Of a stretch of DNA of 64,000 bases, positions 25,055 to 33,592 are shown piece by piece (position 1 is the stretch's first letter; every line of letters begins with the position of its first letter). Made by a program: the position numbers and the translations under genes. Source of the DNA: an uncultured Bacilli bacterium (GTDB taxonomy: Bacteria; Bacillota_I; Bacilli_A; RF39; UBA660). The stretch lies in assembly GCA_934096125.1 (NCBI GenBank), contig CAKOLB010000006.1, positions 1-64,000 on the forward strand. The letters run 5' to 3'. The notes beneath the pieces were generated by a model that was not told where the DNA came from, ran no database searches, and saw only the letters and a list, made by a program, of their open reading frames with translations.

Positions 25055-26476
25055 ATGAATAAACTTACGCACTTTCTACAAAATGAATTTAAAAACACTC
25101 CCGATTTAATTACTAAAACAATAAACATAAACCATTTTAATATAATATATATAATGTATTTAGAAACAATCAGCAGTAGTAACAGAGTTAATGACTACAT
25201 ATTAAAAGAACTAGTAAATAACAAAGATAAAATAAATAAAAATAATATTGAATCTTTTATCGCCGGTCCTAATAGCGTACAAATTGAAAATAAAGATAAA
25301 TGCAAGTACTACTTAACAAATGGATACACTCTTGTAATTATCAAGGATAAAATAATCGCAGTTGAAACCAAAGCAGATTTAACTCGCGCTATCGAAGGTA
25401 GTACAGTGGAGTCATCAATCAATGGTCCGAAAGACTCTTTTACTGAAAACATTCAAACCAATATCGGCCTTATTAAAAGAAGAATTAAATCTAATACTTT
25501 AAAAACAGAAAATAAAGTAATTGGTCGCAAAACTTTAACAGCTATAAGTCTTTTATATTTTGAAGATATCACTGATAAAAAAATTATTAAAAACATCCAA
25601 GAAAGACTTGAAAACATTGACATCGATGGCATCGTCGACTCTAGTTCTCTTGGCTTTTTAATCGATAATCAAAACTCTGTCTATCCAACCTTTGTGCAAA
25701 CTGAAAGACCAGATACTGCTGCTACTTCCCTTTTAGAAGGTAAAATAGTCATTTTAGTAGACACATCTCCCTTTGCTATCATTCTACCCGCCTTTTTCAT
25801 CGATTTTATCAATCCAACCGTTGACAACTACAACAAAAGTCCTAATATCAACTTCATTAAAATATTAAGATTTTCAACCTTTTTAATCTCCATGATTGCC
25901 CCAGCCCTCTACATTGCTATCATGAACTACAACGAAGAAACTATTCCAACAAGCCTACTTTTAAATTTTGCTATCCAGCGCGGTGGAGTTCCATTCCCAA
26001 CCATCATTGAAACTCTCATCATGCTAATAGTCTGCGAAATTTTAAGAGAAAGTGATTTGCGTTTTCCATCCAGCTACGGTTCAACTGTTTCCATCCTTGG
26101 AGCAATTGTTCTAGGTGAAGCATCAGTATCCGCCGGAATAGCCTCTCCGATAACTATCATTGTTATTGCTATTACCTTTATCTCTAGTCTAACCTTTACA
26201 ACAATTGAGATAAATAATGCCTTAAGATACTTCCGTTTTATCTTTATCATATTTAGTGGTTTTCTAGGTCTTTATGGCATAACCCTAGCCTTCTTATACT
26301 TTTTAATCTACACAGTTAGCACCAGCTCTCTAACATTCCCTTACTTTGCCCCAATATCTCCCTTTAATAAAGAGTACTTTAATGCATCAGTCTTAAAACA
26401 AGATATCAAAAAAGACATTAAAAGAAGCACGCTTTTTACCCATAAAAATATAATCAAACAAAAGGAGGTCAAATGA
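25055..26476 (+). CDS. gerA: Spore germination protein, GerA family (A subunit)
   Basis: A-subunit of a germinant receptor in the spore inner membrane. The soluble N-terminal domain (about 1-270) contains the conserved SSINGPKDSFTENI region and the C-terminal half has four to five transmembrane segments with IQRGGVPFPTIIE and SVSAGIASP-type motifs. Length 473 aa is normal. GGTGA precedes ATG by six bases. A GCATA/CATTAATA pair upstream (25010-25041, 19-bp gap) faintly recalls a sigma-G promoter. First gene of an A-C-B operon, overlapping gerC by four bases. Confidence 0.94.
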   Translation: MNKLTHFLQNEFKNTPDLITKTININHFNIIYIMYLETISSSNRVNDYILKELVNNKDKINKNNIESFIAGPNSVQIENKDKCKYYLTNGYTLVIIKDKIIAVETKADLTRAIEGSTVESSINGPKDSFTENIQTNIGLIKRRIKSNTLKTENKVIGRKTLTAISLLYFEDITDKKIIKNIQERLENIDIDGIVDSSSLGFLIDNQNSVYPTFVQTERPDTAATSLLEGKIVILVDTSPFAIILPAFFIDFINPTVDNYNKSPNINFIKILRFSTFLISMIAPALYIAIMNYNEETIPTSLLLNFAIQRGGVPFPTIIETLIMLIVCEILRESDLRFPSSYGSTVSILGAIVLGEASVSAGIASPITIIVIAITFISSLTFTTIEINNALRYFRFIFIIFSGFLGLYGITLAFLYFLIYTVSTSSLTFPYFAPISPFNKEYFNASVLKQDIKKDIKRSTLFTHKNIIKQKEVK

Positions 26477-27549
26477 AAAAAATAATCATTTTACTTGTTG
26501 TTTTAAGTTTCACATCCGCTTGCTACGACTACAAAGAAATTAATGATTTAGCAGTTATAAATGCAATTGGTATTGACTATCAAGATGAAAAATACATAGT
26601 TACTTTAGAAGTATTAAATGATAAAATCGATAAAAACTCATCTAAAATTACATCTTACACTAAAAAAGGAAGTGGAAAAACTTTAACAGAAGCCATAGAA
26701 GCATCCGCTGATAAACTAGAAAATCAAGCCTACTACAATCATATCAAATTAATGATTATCAGCAAAGAAATAGCAGAAAATAAATTTAAAACAATCATTG
26801 ACTTCTTTCTTCGTAATACTTATTTTAGGGAAAACTTCTATCTAGTATCAAGTTTAAGCACTTCACCCGAAGACCTATTAGAAAACACTGGCAAAATAAA
26901 TCCTATTGCAAGTAATAACATTATCAAAATGCTTGAAAACAACAAATATTCATCTAACATCGCTGTTTTAAAAACCTTTGATAAAATCATAGAAGAAGTA
27001 ATAACCTTTGGAATTGATACTTCCTTTTCAAATATAACTATCAATGATAATGAATTTAAGATCGACGGGTTAACAGTTTTTCATAATGAAACCTACCAAG
27101 GATTGCTAGATAATAACATAGCCAAGATATATAACATTTTAAACGATGAGTATTACCGGCCAAGTTTTAGCGCCCAAATAAATGATGTCCCTTTTTCCAT
27201 TTCTCTTCTAACTGGAAAACCAAATGTTACTATCACTAAAAATCAAATAAATATCACGGGAAATGTGCAAGGCAAAATACTTGATAATGCATCCGAAATA
27301 GATATCAAAAATACAAATAATTTAGAAAAGATAAATGCAAAATTCACCAAAAGTATTAATGAAGAGTTCACAAGCTTTTTTAAAATCGTCCAAAAATCAA
27401 ATGCAGATATCCTAGGGCTTTCCCGGCAAAACTATATTAAAACCCGCCACAAAAATAATAGTTTCTGGCACCATTTAAATATTTCTTCCAACATAAAATT
27501 TACGATAAATAAAAAAGGTTTAATATACGAGGTAAAAGATGAAAACTAA
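26473..27549 (+). CDS. gerC: Spore germination lipoprotein, Ger(x)C family
   Basis: C-subunit of the germinant receptor. A lipoprotein signal with lipobox SFTSAC (Cys at residue 17) is followed by the Ger(x)C opening YDYKEINDLAVINAIGIDY. Length 358 aa fits the family. AAGGAGG is placed ideally before ATG; start overlaps gerA (ATGA) and the stop overlaps the gerB-like start by 11 bases. Anchored on the outer face of the spore inner membrane. Confidence 0.94.
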   Translation: MKKIIILLVVLSFTSACYDYKEINDLAVINAIGIDYQDEKYIVTLEVLNDKIDKNSSKITSYTKKGSGKTLTEAIEASADKLENQAYYNHIKLMIISKEIAENKFKTIIDFFLRNTYFRENFYLVSSLSTSPEDLLENTGKINPIASNNIIKMLENNKYSSNIAVLKTFDKIIEEVITFGIDTSFSNITINDNEFKIDGLTVFHNETYQGLLDNNIAKIYNILNDEYYRPSFSAQINDVPFSISLLTGKPNVTITKNQINITGNVQGKILDNASEIDIKNTNNLEKINAKFTKSINEEFTSFFKIVQKSNADILGLSRQNYIKTRHKNNSFWHHLNISSNIKFTINKKGLIYEVKDEN

Positions 27550-28561
27550 TTCTAATCTATTAACATATTTTCTCACTCGCATTTTATTTTTAGGCGGTGG
27601 AATATCTATGATGTATGAACAAAGTCAAAGAGATGCCTACATTTCTTGTTTTTTAGGTACTCTTCTTGGAATTGCTATAATCTATATATTCTCCTATTTC
27701 TATCAAAGGATTAATATGCCACTAAAAGTCTATCTTCAAAAAAAATCTATCATAAACATCATTTTAAAAATAGTTTATTCTTTTTATATCATATTTCTCA
27801 TTTTTATTATTCTTATTATATTATCTACCTTTATATATTCTTACTTTCTTCCCTTTACTCCATCCTTTTTATCTTGTCTTCCCTTTATATTTCTAGCTTG
27901 TTATAAATGTCCAAAAATCTCAAGTACTATATATTATATTGGTTTTATATTACTTATCTTAAGTTTATCTATAATTATATTAAAAACAAGCTTGTTATCA
28001 TCTGAACTTAATATTCAAAATATTTTACCAATTATTAATGTAAAGCCATCAAAAATCATATTAGCATCATTTATCTATGCCATTTTATCAACTGCTCCAT
28101 TTCTTCTAACTATTGGCGAGCCATCAACCTTTAATCAAAATATTAAATATTACATACTAGCATCATTTATGAATCTTTTAGTTATAACAACTCTTATCCT
28201 TGTTCTTGGTGATATGGTTTATATCTATAGTTATCCAGAATATGCCGGTCTTCGGAAAATAAGGTTCTTTAACTTCATTGAAAACATTGAAAACTTCATC
28301 AGCATCAGTTGGTTCTACGACATATTTATTGCCTTATCACTTGCTAGTCTAAAAATTAAAGATATATTTAATACTTCCAAAACTAACATTTCATTTACCA
28401 TATCTTTAATCACTTTATTTATAGTTAGTAAATACATCTCCACTAATTTTGCCACTTCCATTCAAATCTATAAAGTATTTCCCTTTATCCTATTTGCAGC
28501 CATGCTTCTCATTTTAATTCTTTTAATTATTAAAACAAACATGAAAAAACACAATGACTAA
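27539..28561 (+). CDS. gerB: Spore germination permease, GerB family
   Basis: B-subunit of the germinant receptor, a 10-TM APC-superfamily protein that binds the germinant. The 340-aa sequence is very hydrophobic with regular transmembrane helices from residue 10 onward and the family feature GGGISMMYEQSQRDAY near the start and SIDxx-like loops later (INVKPSK...). GAGG lies before ATG. Position third in the operon (order A-C-B rather than A-B-C). Germinant identity cannot be read from sequence. Confidence 0.92.
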   Translation: MKTNSNLLTYFLTRILFLGGGISMMYEQSQRDAYISCFLGTLLGIAIIYIFSYFYQRINMPLKVYLQKKSIINIILKIVYSFYIIFLIFIILIILSTFIYSYFLPFTPSFLSCLPFIFLACYKCPKISSTIYYIGFILLILSLSIIILKTSLLSSELNIQNILPIINVKPSKIILASFIYAILSTAPFLLTIGEPSTFNQNIKYYILASFMNLLVITTLILVLGDMVYIYSYPEYAGLRKIRFFNFIENIENFISISWFYDIFIALSLASLKIKDIFNTSKTNISFTISLITLFIVSKYISTNFATSIQIYKVFPFILFAAMLLILILLIIKTNMKKHND

Positions 28562-28579
28562 CCACTGTGTTTCTTTTTA

Positions 28580-28771
28580 TTAAAGAGACCTTTTATTTTT
28601 CTTATGAGAATTTTTAATTCCTTCTTCTTTTTTAATTCTTCTTTCTACCCCAGGTTTAACAGCATATTTTCTTTTTTTAAATTCTGAAGGGAGTCCACTT
28701 CTTGCCACTTTAGCTTTAAATTTCTTTAGTGCTACATCAACATTCCCATTTTGCACAATAACCTTTGTCAT
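28580..28771 (-). CDS. rpsU: 30S ribosomal protein S21
   Basis: Small basic protein of the 30S platform, 63 aa: TKVIVQNGNVDVALKKFKAK, SGLPSEFKKRKYAVKPG, ending in a basic tail. Normal family length. AGGGAGGG precedes the start. It has its own promoter and lies directly downstream of the bacteriocin peptide genes, with no clear terminator between. Confidence 0.96.
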   Translation of the reverse strand: MTKVIVQNGNVDVALKKFKAKVARSGLPSEFKKRKYAVKPGVERRIKKEEGIKNSHKKNKRSL

Positions 28772-28802
28772 TTTCAGCCCTCCCTTCTCGTTTTCCTAAC
28801 CT

Positions 28803-28831
28803 ATTATAGCAAAAGAAAATATGCTTTTCAA
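28803..28831 (-). promoter_or_regulatory. Sigma-A-type promoter of rpsU
   Basis: TTGAAA, 17 bp, TATAAT on the minus strand, about 30 bases before the rpsU start. Confidence 0.75.
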
Positions 28832-28866
28832 CCATTTAAAAGGCACTTTTCTCTTGTTTTTCAAAT

Positions 28867-29010
28867 TTAACACGTTTTTAGAAGTGATTTTAACCCCATA
28901 CCTAAAGCATAACCAATATCATATAAAAACTGACCAGCACTTCTTAAGGCATTTATAACCGAAGAAGACAAACCTCCAACAATTTTACTTAGTTCTTTAT
29001 CACTTAGCAT
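28867..29010 (-). CDS. Bacteriocin-like precursor peptide 2 (double-glycine leader)
   Basis: A 47-aa peptide. The leader MLSDKELSKIVGG (residues 1-13) matches the LSxxELxxIxGG consensus cut by C39 peptidases exactly. The predicted mature peptide (14-47, 34 aa) is amphipathic to hydrophobic with Lys/Arg, a GxxxG motif (GYALG, 33-37), and a Cys as the last residue. AAGGAGG lies seven bases before ATG, and its ATG overlaps the stop of peptide 1 by one base, implying coupled 1:1 production. Together with peptide 1 this is the pattern of class IIb two-peptide bacteriocins, in which the GxxxG helices of the two chains pair in the target membrane. A signalling role is the alternative. The frame is short and not flagged by length filters. 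Confidence 0.82.
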   Translation of the reverse strand: MLSDKELSKIVGGLSSSVINALRSAGQFLYDIGYALGMGLKSLLKTC

Positions 29011-29156
29011 TAACTTCCCTCCTTACTACATACACCACTAGCATTTAAAAAGCCTGCAATAATGCCTGTCACAAAAGCTCCAATACCACTAAGTACAGTC
29101 CAAAATGCTGAGCCACCCCCAATAATACTTCCAAGTTCTTTAGTTTCTAACTCCAT
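29010..29156 (-). CDS. Bacteriocin-like precursor peptide 1 (double-glycine leader)
   Basis: A 48-aa peptide. The leader MELETKELGSIIGG (1-14) has the ELxxIxGG double-glycine signature, followed by a third Gly. The predicted mature peptide (15-48, 34 aa) is strongly hydrophobic with a Trp (19), a small-residue-rich helix containing GxxxG (GIIAG, 31-35), a Cys at 43 and a polar C-terminal tail. AGGAGG is five bases before ATG. It begins nine bases after the accessory gene and overlaps peptide 2. Context: C39 ABC transporter, accessory protein, two peptides, all on the minus strand. Class IIb bacteriocin subunit is the best call. Confidence 0.82.
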   Translation of the reverse strand: MELETKELGSIIGGGSAFWTVLSGIGAFVTGIIAGFLNASGVCSKEGS

Positions 29157-29165
29157 AACATCCTC

Positions 29166-29567
29166 CTAAAGCAATAGTTTTTTTAATTTTTCATACCCCT
29201 TTTCTTCATTATAAAATATACTCATTGATACAACCTGATTATCAATAAAATTTGCATTTATTTTTATCTTCACCTCTTGATAATTATCCATAAAAACTTC
29301 ATCTAACATATAATCACTAATACTTTCAATTCTAAATTCATACCTTTTATTATCTATTTTTATATATTTTATATTATTTAGTATTTCTCTATCATCTATT
29401 CTTAAGTTTATATTTAACAAATTATCATAAGCATACCCTTTTGTCACATAAATATCACAAAAAGATTTATCAAGCATATAAACCATAAAAATAATAGCAA
29501 TCAAGAAAAATATAATTAACTTCAGTTTATAGTGATATTTAATATTAATAAGCTCTAAAATACTCAT
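29166..29567 (-). CDS. Bacteriocin locus single-TM protein (secretion accessory or immunity)
   Basis: A 133-aa protein with a basic N-terminus, one transmembrane helix (about residues 16-33, LIIFFLIAIIFMVYM) and a 100-residue outside domain, beta-rich by eye. Its start overlaps the transporter stop by four bases (ATGA) and the Shine-Dalgarno is weak, so translation is coupled. Position suggests a reduced HlyD-like adaptor for the C39 transporter, which normally is about 450 aa; alternatively it is the missing immunity protein. No family is recognised with certainty. Confidence 0.7.
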   Translation of the reverse strand: MSILELINIKYHYKLKLIIFFLIAIIFMVYMLDKSFCDIYVTKGYAYDNLLNINLRIDDREILNNIKYIKIDNKRYEFRIESISDYMLDEVFMDNYQEVKIKINANFIDNQVVSMSIFYNEEKGYEKLKKLLL

Positions 29568-31588
29568 AACTTAATTTCTCTTTCAAAAAACTTCCCATAT
29601 CTTTTATGACTTATATAAATAATGGTTTTTCCTAAAAAATATTCTCGCATCATCTTCAAAATATTTTTTTCTTTATTTTGATCAACTTCACTTAAGGCCT
29701 CATCTAAAATAAGGATATTAAACTCTGCCATCAAGGCTCTAGCTAGCATAATTCTTTGTTTTTCCCCCCCAGATATATCATGAGAATTATTACTTATCCA
29801 AGTATAATACCGCACCGGTTTATTATTAACAATTTCATCTACCCCACAAATCTTACATATTTCATAAAATTTATCTAAAGAAACATCTCTATCTAGCAAA
29901 ATATTATCTTTAATTGTTCCACTAAAAATCTTTTCATCCTGTCCACAATATAAAATATTATCTCTAACTTGCTTCAAACTTAAATCTCGTATATTTATTC
30001 CGCCTAAATAAATATCTCCTTTGTAATCCGTGATGTTTTGAAGTAAAATATTACAAAAAGTTGACTTTCCACATCCACTATTTCCTTTTAAAAGTACTAC
30101 TTCCCCTTCTTTAATTAAAGTTGTAAAATTTTGAAACAGAATACCACTTCCCTCATAACTAAAAGATAAACTTGAAATATAAAGATCAAAGTGGTTATTA
30201 TGAAAATCTTTACCTAGCATTTCCTCCGGAATACTCAAAAAATCATTAACTTTTAAAAGTACCGCCCGAGCATGACAAATATTTGGAACTTCTCTTAAAA
30301 ATGCATCAATCTTTGCATAAACCATCACCATAAATGTATTAAAAGTAATTAAATTAGCAATAGTTATACTACCATTATAAATATTTAAAAAAGCTAAGGC
30401 ATTAAAAAGAAAAAGACCACCTTCTTTTAAACTAAAAGAAACTACTTCCAAATCATTTAAGTACCATTTTAAACTAAAGGTATCATAAATATATGCCCCT
30501 AAAACATTTTTAGTTTTCTCCAAAAACCTCCCAGTTTCTCTTAAATTTTTAATCGATGGCATCATTGTTAAATCTTCAATCACTTTATTTTGAAAATTAC
30601 TTGCTACTTCCATATTTTTATAAAGCCTCTCATGTAGTTTATAACTTTTACCAAAACTAACTACTACATATAAAAAAAGCACTAAAACAAAGACTAAAAA
30701 TAAGGACTTAGAAATCTTACTCAAAATAATAAATACACCGATTACAACTAATAAATCTGGAACAATCTTGATTAGAAAAAAGACCACTAAATTTTTAATA
30801 TAAATCAAATCTTGAATGCGAACCATTACCTCTCCAACTTGCCTTGAAGAAATAACTTTTAAAGGGAGATTATATATATGACTTAAAAAATCAGCAATAA
30901 GCACCGCATCAATATTTTTAGTTAAATGATTTTCCAAATAGCTTTCAAGTTTAAACAAAAATATTCTAGCAAGCAAAATAAATAGAAAAATTATAATTGT
31001 AAGTTTTATGAAAGAAAGGGATGCATTACTATTTATAAGCTTTAAAACCACTTGAAAGAAAAAACCATAACATAAAGTGTAAAAGGTTAACAAAAGCATT
31101 ACCATAAGTATCAGGGTAACAAGACGCCTCTCCCCTTTTAACACTTTCCTTAGTATTTTATTTATCGAAATAGCATTTTTTAAAAGCACAATTTTTTGCT
31201 TAGGATAAAACACAATGACAATGCCACTCCATAACTCCTTAAATTTATCTAGCCCCATTATCACCTTACCTTTCGCTGGATCCATTAATACAACTTTATT
31301 TTTTGTGTTTTTCACAACCACCACATAATGATATCCATATTTTAAATTTAAGTGAGCAATACAAGGAAATTTGGAAACCTCATCTATATTTTTAAGCTTA
31401 AGACCCATCGCATCAAACCCATACTTCCGACTTGCTAAAATCATATTCAAAGCTTTTGTTCCCTCTTTATTAGTATCAACATCAAGCCTAATTTTCTCAA
31501 GTGAAACATAACCTTTGTAATAGGAAATAAGCCAAAATAGGCAGCATGGTCCACAATCAGATGCATCTCTTTGTCTTACAACTTTCAT
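29564..31588 (-). CDS. Peptidase C39 bacteriocin-processing ABC exporter
   Basis: A 674-aa fusion exporter that removes double-glycine leaders and exports the mature peptide. The N-terminal C39 domain has RQRDASDCGPCC with Gln6 and catalytic Cys12, His87 in GYHYVVV and Asp103 in LMDPAKG, all present. Six transmembrane segments follow (about 155-425). The ATPase has Walker A KGNSGCGKST (501-510), signature ISGGEKQR (605-612), Walker B ILILDE (625-630) and the H-loop His661. So both protease and ATPase should be active. GGGAG is nine bases before ATG. A terminator separates it from the upstream gene; no kinase/regulator pair is adjacent. Confidence 0.95.
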   Translation of the reverse strand: MKVVRQRDASDCGPCCLFWLISYYKGYVSLEKIRLDVDTNKEGTKALNMILASRKYGFDAMGLKLKNIDEVSKFPCIAHLNLKYGYHYVVVVKNTKNKVVLMDPAKGKVIMGLDKFKELWSGIVIVFYPKQKIVLLKNAISINKILRKVLKGERRLVTLILMVMLLLTFYTLCYGFFFQVVLKLINSNASLSFIKLTIIIFLFILLARIFLFKLESYLENHLTKNIDAVLIADFLSHIYNLPLKVISSRQVGEVMVRIQDLIYIKNLVVFFLIKIVPDLLVVIGVFIILSKISKSLFLVFVLVLFLYVVVSFGKSYKLHERLYKNMEVASNFQNKVIEDLTMMPSIKNLRETGRFLEKTKNVLGAYIYDTFSLKWYLNDLEVVSFSLKEGGLFLFNALAFLNIYNGSITIANLITFNTFMVMVYAKIDAFLREVPNICHARAVLLKVNDFLSIPEEMLGKDFHNNHFDLYISSLSFSYEGSGILFQNFTTLIKEGEVVLLKGNSGCGKSTFCNILLQNITDYKGDIYLGGINIRDLSLKQVRDNILYCGQDEKIFSGTIKDNILLDRDVSLDKFYEICKICGVDEIVNNKPVRYYTWISNNSHDISGGEKQRIMLARALMAEFNILILDEALSEVDQNKEKNILKMMREYFLGKTIIYISHKRYGKFFEREIKL

Positions 31589-31623
31589 ATATTTTTTCTC
31601 CCTTCACTTTTTTTATTTTCCCA

Positions 31624-31655
31624 AATAAAAAAATGGATATTTTTTTCATCCATTT
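31624..31655 (-). terminator. Terminator between adhesin-like gene and bacteriocin locus
   Basis: Minus-strand stem AAATGGAT/ATCCATTT with a 9-base loop followed by TTTTTATTT, right at the stop of the 136-aa gene. It marks the 5' border of the bacteriocin operon, whose promoter must lie in or read through this short gap. Confidence 0.65.
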
Positions 31656-32064
31656 ATTTACACTTTTTAACACATTTCTTTTTCAAAAACAAAAAATAAA
31701 ACACAATAATAAGAACGAGTGCAAGCCCAAGCGTTACCATCATTTTCTCCAAATGATAATCATTAGGTGCTTCCACCTCCAGCATCTGGGCTTCATTTTC
31801 TTTAAAGACAGCCACTTCCATTTTCTTCTTAGTTACAACTAAAGTATATCTTTCTATATTCTCCCCATCAAATACATCTACATAAACATTATTTATATCT
31901 TCATCTAGCACATTATTACTAATTGCTACACTTTCATTTCCCTTTAACTTATAACTAATATCAAGCGTCTCCTCATTTTCATCAACTACAACTGTATAAA
32001 CATTAACATATTTATCAAATAGAAGCCCCATAGTCCCATTTAAAACCTCTAAATCTTCCAGCAT
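31654..32064 (-). CDS. Cadherin-like beta-sandwich domain protein with C-terminal TM
   Basis: A 136-aa protein. Residues about 1-78 (LEDLEVLNGTMGLLFDKYVNVYTVVVDE to ENIERYTLVVTKK) fit the cadherin-like beta-sandwich domain (PF12733 type, LxxLxVxxGxLxPxFxxxxxxYTVxV). A spacer leads to a transmembrane segment (about 109-127) and a Lys/Cys-rich cytoplasmic tail. No signal peptide is visible at the N-terminus, so topology is uncertain. GAGG lies before ATG. Between hemW and the bacteriocin transporter; a terminator follows, so a link to the bacteriocin is doubtful. Confidence 0.65.
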   Translation of the reverse strand: MLEDLEVLNGTMGLLFDKYVNVYTVVVDENEETLDISYKLKGNESVAISNNVLDEDINNVYVDVFDGENIERYTLVVTKKKMEVAVFKENEAQMLEVEAPNDYHLEKMMVTLGLALVLIIVFYFLFLKKKCVKKCK

Positions 32065-32102
32065 ACCCTCGCCTCACCTCTAGGTATAGTATGCCCCAAA
32101 TA

Positions 32103-33182
32103 TTAAATAATTTTCAAAAGAATTTCATTCATAATATAAATATAAATTGGATTAATATAGATATATCCCCTTTTTTTAATTAACTCTTTACTTTTTAAAA
32201 GCGGTTCTAAATTATATTCTTTTTCAATATCAACTTGATATTTCTCAAAAAACTTAGCTATATTTATTCCTTCTAACTTCCTTAAGCCAAGCATTATTTC
32301 ATAATCCATCTTCTCTTTTTTACCAAGTATTTCCCTACTTTTTACAAAATTACCTAGTAAATAATCTTTCAAACTTTTTGTATTAGTATATCTAACATCA
32401 TCGATATAACCACTAGCCCCAAGACCAAACCCATAATATTCTTCATTATTCCAGTATACAAGATTATGTTTACTTTCGTATCCTTTTACAGCAAAGTTAC
32501 TCACCTCATAATGATTAGCACCACTTAAAGTATTACAAATTAAATTATACATATCATAATCAAGTTCTTCTTCTATATAACTTACATCTTTAACATAAGC
32601 CTTGGTATGTTTTTCTAAAATTAAACTATATGTACTTATATGCTCTGGCTTAAGTTCTAAAAAAAGTTCTAAATCTCTTTTTAAAGTCTTTATACTCTCC
32701 CCAGGCAAGGCATACATCAAATCCAAATTAATATTGTTAAACCCAAGTTTTCGGCACAACTTTATTTTTTCTTTTGTATCTTTAAAATCATTACTTCTTT
32801 CCATAAATTCTAAATTCTTTTTATCAAAAGACTCAATTCCAATGCTCAATCTATTTACTTTATAATTTTTCAAAAGCAAAAGTAGTTCTTCCGTTATATC
32901 CCCAATATTACATTCAAAAGTAAACTCTTCAAGAGAGCTTGTATCAATAACTTTTAACATATCCAAAAGTTTCTTTATCTCCTGAATTGATAACGCACTT
33001 GGAGTACCACCCCCAATATAAATGGTTCTTATTTTTTCCCCCATGTATCTATCATTTATCTCATTTTTTAACGCTTTCAAATAAACATAGACCCATTTTT
33101 CATTATAGATAAACTTACAAAAATCACAGTAGGAACAAATCGTTTTACAAAAAGGAATATGGATATATATTGCTCTAGCCAT
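32103..33182 (-). CDS. hemW: Radical SAM heme chaperone HemW
   Basis: Coproporphyrinogen-oxidase-like radical SAM protein now known as a heme chaperone. IYIHIPFCKTICSYCDFC carries the CxxxCxxC 4Fe-4S motif with the extra Cys of HemW, then IGGGTPS, RLSIGIESF and NLDLMYALPGES. Length 359 aa is normal. The second of two ATGs is better spaced from AAAGGA and overlaps the preceding stop. The lepA-hemW neighbourhood is as in Bacillus. Confidence 0.93.
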   Translation of the reverse strand: MARAIYIHIPFCKTICSYCDFCKFIYNEKWVYVYLKALKNEINDRYMGEKIRTIYIGGGTPSALSIQEIKKLLDMLKVIDTSSLEEFTFECNIGDITEELLLLLKNYKVNRLSIGIESFDKKNLEFMERSNDFKDTKEKIKLCRKLGFNNINLDLMYALPGESIKTLKRDLELFLELKPEHISTYSLILEKHTKAYVKDVSYIEEELDYDMYNLICNTLSGANHYEVSNFAVKGYESKHNLVYWNNEEYYGFGLGASGYIDDVRYTNTKSLKDYLLGNFVKSREILGKKEKMDYEIMLGLRKLEGINIAKFFEKYQVDIEKEYNLEPLLKSKELIKKRGYIYINPIYIYIMNEILLKII

Positions 33183-33592
33183 CATACTTCCTTTCGCAAA
33201 GTTCTCTTAGCTACTTCATTAACCATTTCCTCTGTTACAAGTTTTGGTTTACTCTTATGAAGAAGCAAAAACCTCTCTGTTAAATCATTTAAAACTTTCC
33301 TTTTTGTCGCCTTTTGTTCATCTGCAATTGCCTCAATACTTTCTCCATTTATTAACATATTAAAACTCTTTAATATTCTACTTTCATCTTCCTCACTAAG
33401 ATTAACATCATAACTTCGCATTCTTCTTAAAACTTGATCATATTTATTTTCATCAATTCTTCGAAGCTTAACTAAAAGCAGATGATTTAATTCAGATGGA
33501 AGCATATCCATAAGTCTAGCAATACTCTTTAAAGACTTCCCGTCTATATATAAATCAGCTAAAAAAAGGATTAAACCATTATCTTTAATCAT
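33182..33592 (-). CDS. Uncharacterised helical protein between lepA and hemW
   Basis: A 136-aa, mostly helical, charged protein with no transmembrane segment. Residues about 15-45 (IDGKSLKSIARLMDMLPSELNHL) and 75-100 (INGESIEAIADEQKATKRKVLNDL) both look like helix-turn-helix repeats, so DNA binding is possible. No family named. Its ATG overlaps the lepA stop by one base and its stop overlaps hemW, so it is the middle gene of a tightly coupled operon. Confidence 0.7.
   Translation of the reverse strand: MIKDNGLILFLADLYIDGKSLKSIARLMDMLPSELNHLLLVKLRRIDENKYDQVLRRMRSYDVNLSEEDESRILKSFNMLINGESIEAIADEQKATKRKVLNDLTERFLLLHKSKPKLVTEEMVNEVAKRTLRKEV

Noticed and set aside
28867..31588. Lantibiotic or sactipeptide cluster
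   Set aside because: No LanB, LanM or radical-SAM modification enzyme is adjacent, and the cores are poor in Cys (one each), so modified-peptide classes are not supported.
31654..32064. Cadherin-like gene as part of the bacteriocin operon
   Set aside because: A good terminator separates it from the exporter; a functional link is possible but unsupported.
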